From Pontivivens insulae (lineage in GTDB: Bacteria > Pseudomonadota > Alphaproteobacteria > Rhodobacterales > Rhodobacteraceae): a DNA stretch of 64,000 bases. Positions 26,703 through 36,300 of the stretch are shown here, one piece after another. The translations under genes were made by a program, and so were the position numbers. Under the pieces are notes generated by a model. That model worked only from the letters and a program-made list of their open reading frames with translations, searched no databases and was not told the origin of the DNA. The stretch is from positions 186,001 to 250,000 of the forward strand of contig NZ_OMKW01000004.1 of NCBI RefSeq assembly GCF_900302495.1, written 5' to 3'. Within the stretch, counting starts at the first letter, position 1. The number at the start of each line of letters is the position of its first letter.

Positions 26703-27818
26703 ATGACACGGGCGCTGACATTCGAGGGCGCCAAGGTTCTGCGGCCGGATGGACTGACGGGCGGAAGCGTTTGTGTCGAGGGCGATCAGATCGTCGAGCG
26801 GGGCGGTCGCCAGGTTGATCTTTCCGGCTATCTTGTTCTGCCCGGAATCATTGATCTTCACGGTGATGGCTTTGAGCGTCACCTGGCGCCGCGCCGTGGT
26901 GCGCTTGCAAACCCCCTGGCCGGATTGGCGGCTTTGGATGCGGAACTGGGGGCCTGCGGTGTGACAACGGCTTGGCTTGCGCAGTTCTGGAGCTGGGAAG
27001 GCGGCATGCGTGCGCCAGCTTTTGCGCGCGAGATGGCCACGGCATTGCAGAACTATCCTGCGCTGGCGGATCTGAGGATGCAGCTTCGCCTTGAGACCCA
27101 TCTGACGGACCAGATGGATGAGGTTGCAGAATTCGTACGGTCGAGCGGCATCGACTATGTGGTGTTCAACGACAATCTGCCGCATCGCGCCCTGGAGGCT
27201 GGAAAGGTGCCGCCAAGATTGACGGGTTCAGCCCTGAGGTCAGGGCGCTCACCTGAGCAGCATCTCGCCATCATGCAAGCTGCGCATGCGCGAGGCGCGG
27301 AGGTTCAGGCCGCGCTGGGGCGTTTTGTCTCCCAGTTACCAGGTGTGACGTTTGGCTCGCATGATGATGCGACGGCTGAGAGGCGGGCGTGTTTCGATGA
27401 TCTGGGTGCGAAGATCGCAGAGTTTCCGATGGCGGCTGAGGCTGCTGTCGGCACGGTCGTGATGGGGGCACCCAATGTGGTGCGGGGCCGATCCCAGCAC
27501 CGCAATCTGGCCGCGGCTGACGCGATCGCTTCGGGGGCGTGTCTGGCGCTTGCGTCGGATTATCACTATCCATCGCTTGCGCAGGCGGCCTTTAAGCTGA
27601 TGTCGGGGGGAATGCGGCTGCCCGAGGCTTGGGCGCTTGTGTCTGCGGGACCGGCGCGCCTCATCGGGCTCGCCGACCGGGGCAGGATTGCCACCGGTGC
27701 CCGCGCCGATCTTGTGTTCGTGGAAGAAGATACCTTGCGTATTCGGGGCACTATGGCCGGGGGCCGCTGGACATGGCTTCAGGACGACATGATGCAGCGG
27801 CTTTTGACGGTGGATTGA
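26703..27818 (+). CDS. phnM: Alpha-D-ribose 1-methylphosphonate 5-triphosphate diphosphatase
   Basis: 371 residues, amidohydrolase superfamily. PhnM removes pyrophosphate from ribose 1-methylphosphonate 5-triphosphate in the C-P lyase pathway that frees phosphate from phosphonates. Metal ligands are seen in PGIIDLHGDGFERH, LETHLTD, TFGSHDD and LASDYHYPS. No other phn genes are nearby. The start is unusual: it follows the tRNA-Arg 3' end by seven bases, leaving no room for a leader, so the ribosome site is absent or lies inside the tRNA (AGGGG at about 26685-26689). A LysE-type exporter follows four bases after the stop. Confidence 0.92.
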   Translation: MTRALTFEGAKVLRPDGLTGGSVCVEGDQIVERGGRQVDLSGYLVLPGIIDLHGDGFERHLAPRRGALANPLAGLAALDAELGACGVTTAWLAQFWSWEGGMRAPAFAREMATALQNYPALADLRMQLRLETHLTDQMDEVAEFVRSSGIDYVVFNDNLPHRALEAGKVPPRLTGSALRSGRSPEQHLAIMQAAHARGAEVQAALGRFVSQLPGVTFGSHDDATAERRACFDDLGAKIAEFPMAAEAAVGTVVMGAPNVVRGRSQHRNLAAADAIASGACLALASDYHYPSLAQAAFKLMSGGMRLPEAWALVSAGPARLIGLADRGRIATGARADLVFVEEDTLRIRGTMAGGRWTWLQDDMMQRLLTVD

Positions 27819-27822
27819 TCTG

Positions 27823-28437
27823 ATGACCACAGCCTTGGTTCTGCTCACCTTCGCATTGACGCACCTCGCGGCTGTCGCAAGTCCGGGGCCGTCCTTCCTC
27901 CTCGTATTGCGGGAAGCTGCGGCAGGCGGCGCGCGCAGGGGATTGCTTGTTGCCTTCGGTCTTGGCCTTGGAACGCTGATCTGGGCCGTGGGGGCTTGGT
28001 TTGGTCTGGCCGCTCTCTTCGAAATAGCACCTTGGCTTTTGGTCGGTTTGCGCTGGGCGGGAGCGGCTTTTCTGCTCTACCTTTCCGTGATGCTGTGGCG
28101 GCATGCGCGCGCGCCGGTGCAGGAGGCGGAGGTGGGCGCTGCCGCGCTCTCAACATCGGCGATTCGGGTCGGTTTGTTAACGCAGTTGGCGAACCCGAAG
28201 GTTGCAGTGTTTTTCGGGTCCATCTTCGTTGTGATCGTGCCGCCGGAGCCGGGCGGCGGGATGCTTCTGGCGATCTTCGTGATCGTTTTTGCAAACGAGT
28301 TCCTGTGGTACGCGCTGGTTGCGCTGCTGATGGCGGCTGAGGGAGCGCGCAGGCGGTATCGGCGGGCCAAACCCTTGATCGACCGGATCACCGGGACCTT
28401 TCTGGGAGCGTTGGCGCTGCGCCTGCTGGCCAATTGA
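27823..28437 (+). CDS. LysE family translocator
   Basis: 204-residue inner-membrane exporter with about six hydrophobic segments. The opening TLALTHLAAVASPGPSFLLVLR-like stretch with the SPGP motif (about 22-25) and GLGLGTLIWAVGAWFGLAALF are typical of the LysE/RhtB amino-acid exporters. Related proteins export homoserine, threonine or lysine; the substrate here is unknown. It starts four bases after the phnM stop, so the two are co-transcribed, with no obvious functional tie. Confidence 0.9.
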   Translation: MTTALVLLTFALTHLAAVASPGPSFLLVLREAAAGGARRGLLVAFGLGLGTLIWAVGAWFGLAALFEIAPWLLVGLRWAGAAFLLYLSVMLWRHARAPVQEAEVGAAALSTSAIRVGLLTQLANPKVAVFFGSIFVVIVPPEPGGGMLLAIFVIVFANEFLWYALVALLMAAEGARRRYRRAKPLIDRITGTFLGALALRLLAN

Positions 28438-28503
28438 ACAGGGGCTTGTCAGCCGCGTGCGCCCACGTCACGCTGGACGCAGCCGAACATTTCGGGGGGG
28501 AAT

Positions 28504-28962
28504 ATGCGCAAATTTCTGGTCGTGTTGGATGATAGTCCGGAATGCGTGAACGCAATCCGCTTTGCCGCCATGCGGGCCTGTAAGACCGGTGGCGGTGTGC
28601 AGATCCTGTCGGTCATTCAGCCAGAGGAGTTCCAGCATTGGATGGGCGTTGGCAATTTGATGCGCGCAGAGGCACGCGAGAAGATTGAGGAACGGTTTGC
28701 GTTTTTCCGCGAAAAGATGATGGAAAACGAGGGGATTACCCCTGAGCTAATCATCCGTGAGGGTGAAACGGCGAAGGAAGTTCTCGACCAGATCAAGAGC
28801 GATCCGGAGATCGGTGTGCTTGTTTTGGCCGCTGGCACCCAGGGTGACGGGCCGGGACCACTGGTCAGCCAGTTGGCTGGCCGCATGGCAGCCAATATGC
28901 CGGTGCCTGTGACAGTCGTGCCCGGTGAAATGACGTTGGAGCAAATCCGCGCCGTCTGTTGA
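28504..28962 (+). CDS. Universal stress protein, UspA family
   Basis: 152 residues, a single Usp domain. It starts FLVVLDDSPECVNAIRFAA and ends near LVSQLAGRMAANMPVPVTVVPG, the region that carries the G-x9-G-(S/T) ATP-binding loop in ATP-binding Usps. Here the loop reads AGTQGDGPGPLVSQLAG, so nucleotide binding is possible but not certain. GGGGGG precedes the ATG. A stand-alone gene. Confidence 0.9.
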   Translation: MRKFLVVLDDSPECVNAIRFAAMRACKTGGGVQILSVIQPEEFQHWMGVGNLMRAEAREKIEERFAFFREKMMENEGITPELIIREGETAKEVLDQIKSDPEIGVLVLAAGTQGDGPGPLVSQLAGRMAANMPVPVTVVPGEMTLEQIRAVC

Positions 28963-29063
28963 TGGGCAAACCTGTTCACGCTTAGGTGTCAGAACGTGTT
29001 TTGCCTGTTTAGCGGGTTCTCCCCAAGTGTCGGATCATCTGATCTAACTCGTGGAGTACCCCA

Positions 29064-29573
29064 ATGGCCAAGATGCAAAGCCGCCGTGCGTTTCTTGCAA
29101 GCACGGCATCCGGGGCGGCACTGGCGCCTCTCGTCGCGACCCAAGCGACCGCCGAAGTCGACCCGATCATTTATGAAGTTCAGCGCTCTGACGCGGAATG
29201 GCGCGCTATATTGGAGCCTGAACCCTATCGCATTTTGCGAGAAGGCGGGACGGAGCCGCAATTTTCTTCACCGAAAGTCAGCGATTTTCGCGCTGGAACA
29301 TTTCAGTGCGGTGGCTGCGATTTGACGGTCTACTCGTCTCAGTGGCGTGCTGTTGTCCAGAAAGGCTGGGTCTTCTTCGACCACAGTGAGCCGGACACCG
29401 TGCTGACCGGAATTGACGGCGCCGTCAGCGAATACGGGCAGATGTCCGCCGAAAACACCAACATCGAGGCGCATTGCCGCAGATGCGGCAGCCATCTGGG
29501 ACATATCGTTCACATAGAAGGGCGCATTCGCCATTGTATCAATGGCTTCGCGCTCAACTTCACACCCGCCTAA
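29064..29573 (+). CDS. msrB: Peptide-methionine (R)-S-oxide reductase, Tat-exported
   Basis: 169 residues. Repairs the R-epimer of methionine sulfoxide in proteins. The N-terminus has a twin-arginine signal (QSRRAFLAS, then a hydrophobic stretch to ATA-EVD at about 30), so the enzyme acts in the periplasm after folding with its zinc. Zinc cysteines are CGGC (82, 85) and CRRC (138, 141) with GSHLGH. The catalytic Cys158 sits in RHCINGFAL, where most family members have RYCINSxSL. No second (resolving) cysteine is obvious. GTGGAGTACCCC precedes the ATG. Confidence 0.93.
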   Translation: MAKMQSRRAFLASTASGAALAPLVATQATAEVDPIIYEVQRSDAEWRAILEPEPYRILREGGTEPQFSSPKVSDFRAGTFQCGGCDLTVYSSQWRAVVQKGWVFFDHSEPDTVLTGIDGAVSEYGQMSAENTNIEAHCRRCGSHLGHIVHIEGRIRHCINGFALNFTPA

Positions 29574-29587
29574 CGGTTGGGGAACTT

Positions 29588-29619
29588 CGGCGCGTGAGCT
29601 TGCTCATGCGCCGCTTTTT
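29588..29619 (+). terminator. Intrinsic terminator of msrB
   Basis: CGGCGCGTGAG pairs with CTCATGCGCCG around CTTG and is followed by CTTTTT. The T-run overlaps the palindrome at 29617. Confidence 0.9.
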
Positions 29620-29633
29620 GGAATCATTCCAAA
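29617..29633 (+). promoter_or_regulatory. Perfect palindrome before the NifU-like gene, probable Irr-type operator
   Basis: TTTGGAATCATTCCAAA: perfect 8-base arms around a central C, about 70 bases upstream of the NifU-like start. Layout and half-sites resemble the ICE (Irr) boxes that control Fe-S assembly and haem genes in Alphaproteobacteria, where a NifU-like gene (fssA) is a reported regulon member. Assignment is inference. Confidence 0.55.
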
Positions 29634-29701
29634 TCAATCTTGAATGTTTCTGTCGGAATGGGCATTTTAACGAGCGAACCGTTATTCAGGAGACCCGTGC
29701 G

Positions 29702-30262
29702 ATGTTTATCCAGACCGAGGCGACCCCGAACCCCGCGACCCTCAAGTTTCTGCCTGGTCAGGCTGTGATGAGCGCGGGCACCGCCGATTTTCCGAGTGCT
29801 GAGGCGGCAGAAGCCTCTCCGCTGGCAAAGCGCATCTTTGCGACTGAAGGCGTTGCAGGCGTCTTTTTCGGACCGGATTTCGTGACGATCACGAAGACCG
29901 ACGCCGTCGCTTGGGAGCATATCAAACCCGCGTTGCTTGGCGCGATCATGGAGCATTTCCAGTCCGGCCAGCCTGTTATGGACGGCGATGCAGGAACTGT
30001 TGGCCATGCAGAGCATGATGGCGAAGACGGGGAGATTGTGGGCCAGATCAAGACGCTGCTCGACACCCGCGTACGCCCGGCCGTGGCGCAGGATGGTGGC
30101 GATATCACGTTCCACGGATTTGACCGCGGCGTTGTCTATCTGCACATGCAGGGCGCATGTGCCGGATGCCCATCCTCGACCATGACGCTCAAGCACGGAA
30201 TCGAAAACCTGCTGCGTCACTACATCCCTGAAGTCACCGAAGTCCGCCCCGTGGGCGTCTGA
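29702..30262 (+). CDS. fssA: NifU-like (Nfu) Fe-S scaffold protein
   Basis: 186 residues. An Nfu N-terminal domain (MFIQTEATPNPATLKFLPG to about residue 90) is joined to a NifU C-terminal domain with the cluster-binding Cys153-x2-Cys156 (CAGCPSS). Nfu proteins carry [4Fe-4S] clusters from the Suf/Isc machinery to client enzymes. AGGAGA precedes the ATG. A likely Irr-type palindrome upstream points to iron control. The gene heads a tight unit with tsaB (four bases apart) and rimI. The fssA symbol follows usage in iron-regulon work on Alphaproteobacteria. Confidence 0.92.
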   Translation: MFIQTEATPNPATLKFLPGQAVMSAGTADFPSAEAAEASPLAKRIFATEGVAGVFFGPDFVTITKTDAVAWEHIKPALLGAIMEHFQSGQPVMDGDAGTVGHAEHDGEDGEIVGQIKTLLDTRVRPAVAQDGGDITFHGFDRGVVYLHMQGACAGCPSSTMTLKHGIENLLRHYIPEVTEVRPVGV

Positions 30263-30266
30263 TCCG

Positions 30267-30914
30267 GTGATCCTTTGTTTTGATAGCTCGGCCGCGCATT
30301 GCGCGGCCGTTCTCGTCTCTGAAGGGGCAGTTCTTGCGCAAGCGCGTGAGGAAATGGCGCGCGGCCAGGCGGAGCGGTTGGTGCCTTTGCTCGAAGAGGT
30401 TCTGGGGAACGCAAAGGTTGGCTGGGGCGAGTTGACCGCGATTGGTGTTTGTGTCGGACCCGGCAACTTCACCGGTATTCGCATTGCGGTCGCCGCTGCG
30501 CGGGGGCTGTCGCTATCCGTTGGAGTCCCTGCGATCGGTATTCCGTTACTGGACACATTCGTTGCGCAAAGCGGCCCGGTTCTGGCATTGGCGGATGCTC
30601 GGCAAGATCGGGTTTATGCGCAGGTTTTCCGAAATGAGATCCCCCAAGCCGACATCGAACTGACAGACATGAAGAAATTGGCGCTGGCCGCGCCGCAACC
30701 TGATTGGACCGTCATCGGGCACCGGGCAGAAGAAGCGGCAGCGCTTTTGTCAGCACAGGCATGGGAGGCGCGGGAGCGGGTCGATCTGCTGCGCCTGGCG
30801 CATCTGGTTGAGATGCGTATCGCGGATGGACGATTGGAACGCGCCGCACCGCTTTATGTCAGGCCAGCGGATGCCGCACCCTCATCCGAGCCTGTGCCGG
30901 AGATGCTTGATTGA
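30267..30914 (+). CDS. tsaB: tRNA threonylcarbamoyladenosine biosynthesis protein TsaB
   Basis: 215 residues, starting with GTG. TsaB is the ASKHA-fold partner of TsaD in forming t6A37 on tRNAs that read ANN codons. It has the N-terminal ILCFDSSAAHCAAVL strand-loop, EEMARGQAERLVPLLEEVL and the family signature VGPGNFTGIRIAVAAARGLS. It lacks the TsaD metal histidines, as expected. It begins four bases after fssA and its stop shares a base with the rimI start, so the three genes are translated together. Confidence 0.94.
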   Translation: MILCFDSSAAHCAAVLVSEGAVLAQAREEMARGQAERLVPLLEEVLGNAKVGWGELTAIGVCVGPGNFTGIRIAVAAARGLSLSVGVPAIGIPLLDTFVAQSGPVLALADARQDRVYAQVFRNEIPQADIELTDMKKLALAAPQPDWTVIGHRAEEAAALLSAQAWEARERVDLLRLAHLVEMRIADGRLERAAPLYVRPADAAPSSEPVPEMLD

Positions 30915-31345
30915 TGGTGCCAGAGGATCTCGCGAAGCTGCATGCCGCATGTTTTGATGAGGCTCCGCGACCGTGGACAGCAGAAGAGTTTCGAGAGGTC
31001 TTGGCCTCACCTCGGCAATTTCTCGCCGGGGTACGTCGTGGTTTCGCCGTGGTTCAGGTGATAGCCGATCAGGCCGAACTGCTCACGATCGCTGTCGATC
31101 CGGCGGCACGCGGGCAGGGGATCGGAACCGAACTTATGACGTTGGTTTGCGAGATGGCGCAAGCGCGGGGCGCTGTTGAACTGTTTCTGGAAGTCGACGG
31201 AACGAACGCTGCGGCGCGGGCGCTCTATGCGAAGACCGGGTTCACGATTTCTGGCCAGCGGCGCAATTATTACCGGCGTAAGGATGGAACCGCGACGGAT
31301 GCGTTGGTGATGGCGCGACCGCTCGTCACGCCACGTCAGGGCTGA
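30914..31345 (+). CDS. rimI: Ribosomal-protein-alanine N-acetyltransferase-like GNAT
   Basis: 143 residues, GNAT fold. Acetyl-CoA binding motif LTIAVDPAARGQGIGTELM (about 56-74) and the C-terminal AARALYAKTGF followed by NYYRRKDGTATDALVMARPL, typical of RimI, which acetylates the N-terminus of ribosomal protein S18. The ATG at 30914 overlaps the tsaB TGA by one base. tsaB-rimI pairing is common in bacteria and supports the name. Confidence 0.9.
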   Translation: MVPEDLAKLHAACFDEAPRPWTAEEFREVLASPRQFLAGVRRGFAVVQVIADQAELLTIAVDPAARGQGIGTELMTLVCEMAQARGAVELFLEVDGTNAAARALYAKTGFTISGQRRNYYRRKDGTATDALVMARPLVTPRQG

Positions 31346-31396
31346 CCTTTCGCGGCTCTCCGCTAGGCTGGCGCAAAACGAGGGGGAGACGACGAT

Positions 31397-33136
31397 ATGC
31401 CCAACATCCTGAATGCTCGCGACATAGATTTCCTGATGGATGACGTGTTTGGTCTGGCCGATATTCTGTCCCATCCCCTCTATGCTGATCATGATCGCGA
31501 AGGCTGTGCGCAAATCCTGCAAACGGCGGAAAAGCTCGCCGAGGATCTGTTTCAGCCCTTTGCAGCCAAGGCGGATGCGAACGAGCCATGGCTTGAGGAC
31601 GGCGTGGCGCATGTCATTCCCGAGACGGAGACGGCGTTGAAAGCCTATGCCGAGGCTGGCTTTCCAGCCGCAGGGTTTGCACAGGCTGATGGCGGCATGC
31701 AGCTGCCTTATATCGTCGGGCAGGCTGCGGCGGGGTGGTTCGTTGCGGCCAATTGCGGGTTTGCCGCCTATCCGTTCCTTTCCGCAGCGGCGGGCAATCT
31801 GCTGGCGGCCTATGGAACAGATGAGCAGAAGTCGAAATACCTCACACCGCTTGTCGAGGGGCGGGCCTTTGGCACGATGTGTCTGAGCGAACCGCATGCA
31901 GGGTCGAGTCTTGGCGACATTCGCACCCGTGCCGAGCGGCAGCAGGACGGCTCTTTCCGGTTGTTCGGCTCAAAGATGTGGATTTCTGGCGGGGATCACG
32001 AGATGGGGGAGAACATCTTTCATCTCGTTCTGGCGAAGATCCCCGGTGGGCCGGCAGGCACGAAGGGGATCAGCCTGTTCCTTGTGCCACGCAGACTTGA
32101 GGATGGATCGCGTAACGATGTCGCGACGGCAGGGCTCAATCACAAGATGGGATATCGCGGCACGACGAACTGTGCGCTCAACTTTGGCGAGCATGACGGT
32201 GCGGTGGGCTGGCTGGTTGGCGACGAAAATCGCGGCCTAAATGCGATGTTCCACATGATGAATGAAGCGCGCACCGGTGTTGGGCATGGCGCCGCCGTTA
32301 TGGGTGTGTCCGGCTACTTGCATGCCCTTGCCTATGCGAAGGATCGCACACAAGGGCGCGCGGTGGATGAGCGTGACCCGACCTCGCCAATGATCCCGCT
32401 AATTGAACATGCTGATATACGGCGCCAGTTGATGCAAGCGCGCGCTTATGCTGAGGGGTCACTCGCTCTTTCAATGTATGCGGCGAGCCTCGTTGATCGG
32501 GAGCGGATGGACGACAAGACGGCCACCCAGTTGCTTGCCATCCTCACGCCGATCATCAAGAGCTGGCCTTCCGAATTCGCCTTGCGCGCCAACGATATCG
32601 CTATCCAGATCCATGGTGGGTACGGGTACACGCGGGATTATCCCGTGGAACGTCTTTACCGCGACAATCGTCTCAACCCGATCCACGAGGGGACTAAGGG
32701 CATTCAGGGAATGGATCTGCTCGGTCGCAAGGTTGTGCAGGATGGCGGTGCGCCGCTGCGTGCCCTCTCGGGCGAAATTGGCACCACGTTATCGGCAGCA
32801 GACGCTTTTCCCGAAGAACGGGATCAGTTGGCCGTGCTGTTAGAGCGTGTTGGCGAGGTGACGCTGGCGATGGCCAGTGCGGCTATGACTGACCCGAAAG
32901 CCTATCTGGCGAATGCGACCATCTATCTCGACATGCTTGGACATGTCGTTGTCGCATGGCTGTGGCTGCGACAGGCAATTGCGGTCCGCGATCATAGTGA
33001 CACGGATTTTGCCGCAGGAAAGGTCACGACGATGCGGTATTTCTTTCGCTACGAATTGCCGGTGACCGGGCCGCAACTTGATCTGCTGGCAGAGTTGGAC
33101 CGCACGTGTCTAGAGGCCGAGGCAACCCAGTTTTAG
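31397..33136 (+). CDS. Acyl-CoA dehydrogenase, long DmdC-like type
   Basis: 579 residues, FAD enzyme with the extra C-terminal acyl-CoA dehydrogenase domain found in the DmdC/AcdC group. The flavin and substrate motifs include CLSEPHAGSSLGDI, WISGGDHEMGENI and IQIHGGYGYTRDYPVERLYRD; Glu431 in HEGTKGIQGMDLLGRK is in the position of the catalytic base. DmdC oxidises methylmercaptopropionyl-CoA during DMSP breakdown, but roseobacters carry several paralogues with other acyl-CoA substrates, and no dmdB or dmdD lies here, so I leave the substrate open. It stands alone. Confidence 0.88.
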   Translation: MPNILNARDIDFLMDDVFGLADILSHPLYADHDREGCAQILQTAEKLAEDLFQPFAAKADANEPWLEDGVAHVIPETETALKAYAEAGFPAAGFAQADGGMQLPYIVGQAAAGWFVAANCGFAAYPFLSAAAGNLLAAYGTDEQKSKYLTPLVEGRAFGTMCLSEPHAGSSLGDIRTRAERQQDGSFRLFGSKMWISGGDHEMGENIFHLVLAKIPGGPAGTKGISLFLVPRRLEDGSRNDVATAGLNHKMGYRGTTNCALNFGEHDGAVGWLVGDENRGLNAMFHMMNEARTGVGHGAAVMGVSGYLHALAYAKDRTQGRAVDERDPTSPMIPLIEHADIRRQLMQARAYAEGSLALSMYAASLVDRERMDDKTATQLLAILTPIIKSWPSEFALRANDIAIQIHGGYGYTRDYPVERLYRDNRLNPIHEGTKGIQGMDLLGRKVVQDGGAPLRALSGEIGTTLSAADAFPEERDQLAVLLERVGEVTLAMASAAMTDPKAYLANATIYLDMLGHVVVAWLWLRQAIAVRDHSDTDFAAGKVTTMRYFFRYELPVTGPQLDLLAELDRTCLEAEATQF

Positions 33137-33147
33137 ACTTGTGCGCT

Positions 33148-33169
33148 GCGGTGCAAGTTTTTGCGCCGC
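33148..33169. other. Hairpin after the acyl-CoA dehydrogenase gene
   Basis: GCGGTGCAA pairs with TTGCGCCGC around GTTT, 11 bases after the stop, without a T-run. It may act as an mRNA 3' stabiliser or weak terminator. The remaining intergenic DNA up to pyc holds nothing else I can name. Confidence 0.4.
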
Positions 33170-33323
33170 AATATAATTGCGGGAATCGACGCCTGAAGCG
33201 ACGATCCCGAAATTTGGGGGGTGGATTCCAGCGCGGTCCACGTCCTACCCGCTATTGCGTATTGTGACAGTAATTTTGCCACGCTAACACTTCGCCAACG
33301 CGACCCCCTGACCGGAGGGCCCC

Positions 33324-36300
33324 ATGGCTGACTTCCAGAAAATCCTGATTGCCAACCGCGGCGAGATTGCGATCCGCATCATGCGCGCCGCCAATGAAAT
33401 GGGCAAAAAGACGGTGGCCGTCTTTGCCGAAGAGGACAAACTTGGCCTCCATCGGTTCAAGGCGGACGAGGCCTACCGCATCGGAGAGGGGCTGGGACCT
33501 GTCGCAGCCTATCTGAGCATTGATGAGATCATTCGCGTGGCAAAGCTGTCTGGCGCAGATGCGATCCACCCGGGATATGGCCTTCTGTCTGAGAACCCGG
33601 ACTTCGTGGATGCCTGTGTGGCAAATGGGATCACCTTCATCGGACCGAAGGCGGAAACGATGCGCGCGTTGGGTGACAAGGCAAGCGCGCGCCGCGTGGC
33701 GATGGAGGCGGGGGTTCCCGTCGTTCCCGCCACAGAGGTTCTGCCGGATGATATGGATGAAGTACGCCGCATGGCGGACGAGGTCGGCTATCCCTTCATG
33801 TTGAAGGCCAGCTGGGGCGGCGGTGGCCGGGGGATGCGCCCGATCATGCACGCGGATGAGTTGGAGGACATGGTCCTTGCCGGCCGGCGGGAGGCTGAGG
33901 CAGCCTTCGGCAATGGTGAGGGCTATCTGGAAAAACTTGTCCAGCATGCCCGCCATGTCGAGGTCCAGATCCTCGGCGACAAGCACGGCAACATCTATCA
34001 CCTTTATGAGCGGGACTGCTCTGTCCAACGCCGCAACCAAAAGGTCGTGGAGCGGGCACCTGCGCCCTACCTCTCCGCAACGCAGCGTGAGCAGCTGTGC
34101 GAGCTGGGCCGCAAAATCTGCGCCCATGTGAATTACGAGTGCGCGGGCACGGTCGAGTTCTTGATGGATATGGATTCGGGTGAATTCTACTTCATCGAGG
34201 TGAACCCCCGCGTGCAGGTTGAGCACACCGTGACCGAGGAAGTCACCGGCATCGACATTGTGCGTGCGCAAATCCTGATCGCCGAGGGCAAGAGCCTTAC
34301 GGAAGCGACGGGTGTTGCGTCTCAATATGACGTAAAGCTCGACGGCCATGCGCTGCAATGTCGGGTTACGACCGAGGACCCGCAAAACAACTTCATTCCC
34401 GATTATGGCCGGATCACCACCTATCGTTCGGCCACCGGCATGGGCATCCGCTTGGATGGCGGTACGGCCTATTCCGGCGCTGTGATCACCCGCTATTACG
34501 ACTCTCTGCTGACCAAGGTGACGGCCTGGGCGCCCACACCGGACGCGGCGATCCGGCGGATGGACCGCGCGTTGCGGGAGTTTCGTATTCGCGGGGTGGC
34601 CACGAACATCGCGTTTGTGGAGAATTTGCTCCAGCACCCGACTTTCCTGAACAACACCTATACGACGAAGTTCATCGACACGACGCCCGAGCTGTTCGAG
34701 TTTGAGCAGCGTCAGGACCGGGCGACGAAGATTCTGACGTATATCGCGGATATCACCGTCAACGGCCACCCGGACGTAGATGGACGGCCGAAACCGCCCG
34801 CGCATGCGCGTTTGCCAAAAGCACCGAAAGCCCCTGTTGATGCACCGCCCGCAGGTACGCGCCAGATCCTCGAAGCAGAAGGGGCAAAAGGCGTCGCGGA
34901 CTGGATGCTGGCGCAGGATCGCCTGTTGCTCACTGATACGACCATGCGCGATGGCCACCAGTCGCTTCTGGCGACCCGCATGCGCTCGAATGACATGATC
35001 GCGATCGCGCCGACCTATGCGCACCAGCTTTCCGAGCTGTTCTCGGTTGAATGCTGGGGCGGCGCGACCTTCGATGTGGCCTACCGCTTCTTGCAGGAAT
35101 GCCCTTGGCAGCGGTTGCGCGACATCCGCAAGAACATGCCCAACATCATGACGCAGATGCTGCTGCGTGCCTCAAACGGTGTGGGATACACGAACTACCC
35201 CGACAACGTTGTCCAAGCCTTCGTCAAGCAGGCCGCCGAGACCGGCGTGGACGTGTTCCGTGTGTTCGACAGCCTCAATTGGGTCGAGAACATGCGCGTC
35301 GCCATGGACGCCGTGATCGAGAGTGGGAAGGTCTGCGAAGGCACAATCTGCTACACAGGCGACATTCTCGACGCGGATCGCGCGAAGTATGACCTGAAAT
35401 ACTATGTCGAGATGGGCAAGGCGCTGCGCGATGGCGGGGCGCATGTGATCGGCCTTAAAGACATGGCGGGTCTGCTCAAGCCTGCGGCGGCGCGGGTGCT
35501 GGTGAAGGCGCTGAAGGAAGAGGTCGGGCTGCCGATCCACTTCCACACGCATGACACGTCTGGCATTTCTGGCGCGACCGTGCTGGCCGCTGCCGAAGCC
35601 GGTGTAGATGCGGCCGATGCGGCGATGGATGCGTTCTCCGGCCTCACCGCCCAGCCGCCCCTTGGCTCTATCGTTGAAGCGCTCGCCAACACCGATCGCG
35701 ATACCGGGCTGGACCGCAAGGCGCTGCGCGAAATCTCCGAATATTGGGAGAATGTGCGCGATCAATATGCGGCCTTTGAGACGACCATGAAATCCGGCTC
35801 GTCCGAGGTTTGGCTGCATGAGATGCCCGGCGGACAGTTCACCAACCTCAAGGCGCAAGCGCGCAGCCTGGGGCTGGAGGACCGCTGGCACGAGATTGCT
35901 CAGGCCTATGCGGATGCCAACCAGATGTTCGGCGATATCGTGAAGGTTACGCCGTCCTCGAAGGTTGTCGGTGATATGGCGCTGATGATGGTCAGCCAGA
36001 ACCTCACCCGCGCGCAGGTCGAAGATCCCAAGGTGGATGTGGCCTTCCCGGACTCGGTCGTGGACATGATGCGCGGAAATCTGGGCCAACCTCCCGGTGG
36101 CTGGCCCAAGAAGCTGCAAAAGAAGGTGCTGAAGGGGGAGAAAGCCTCAACCGAACGGCCCGGCGCGCATTTGCCTCCCGTCGATCTGGAAGCCACGCGT
36201 GCTGATCTGTCTGGCCAGTTGAACGGCTTTGCTGTCGATGACGAGGATCTTAACGGTTACCTGATGTATCCGAAAGTCTTCCTCGACTATATGGGCCGTC

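Noticed and set aside
33252-35024. 590-codon open frame on the minus strand
   Set aside because: It lies entirely opposite pyruvate carboxylase. The translation is His/Arg/Asp-rich with no family features, as expected from the third-position GC bias of the real gene.
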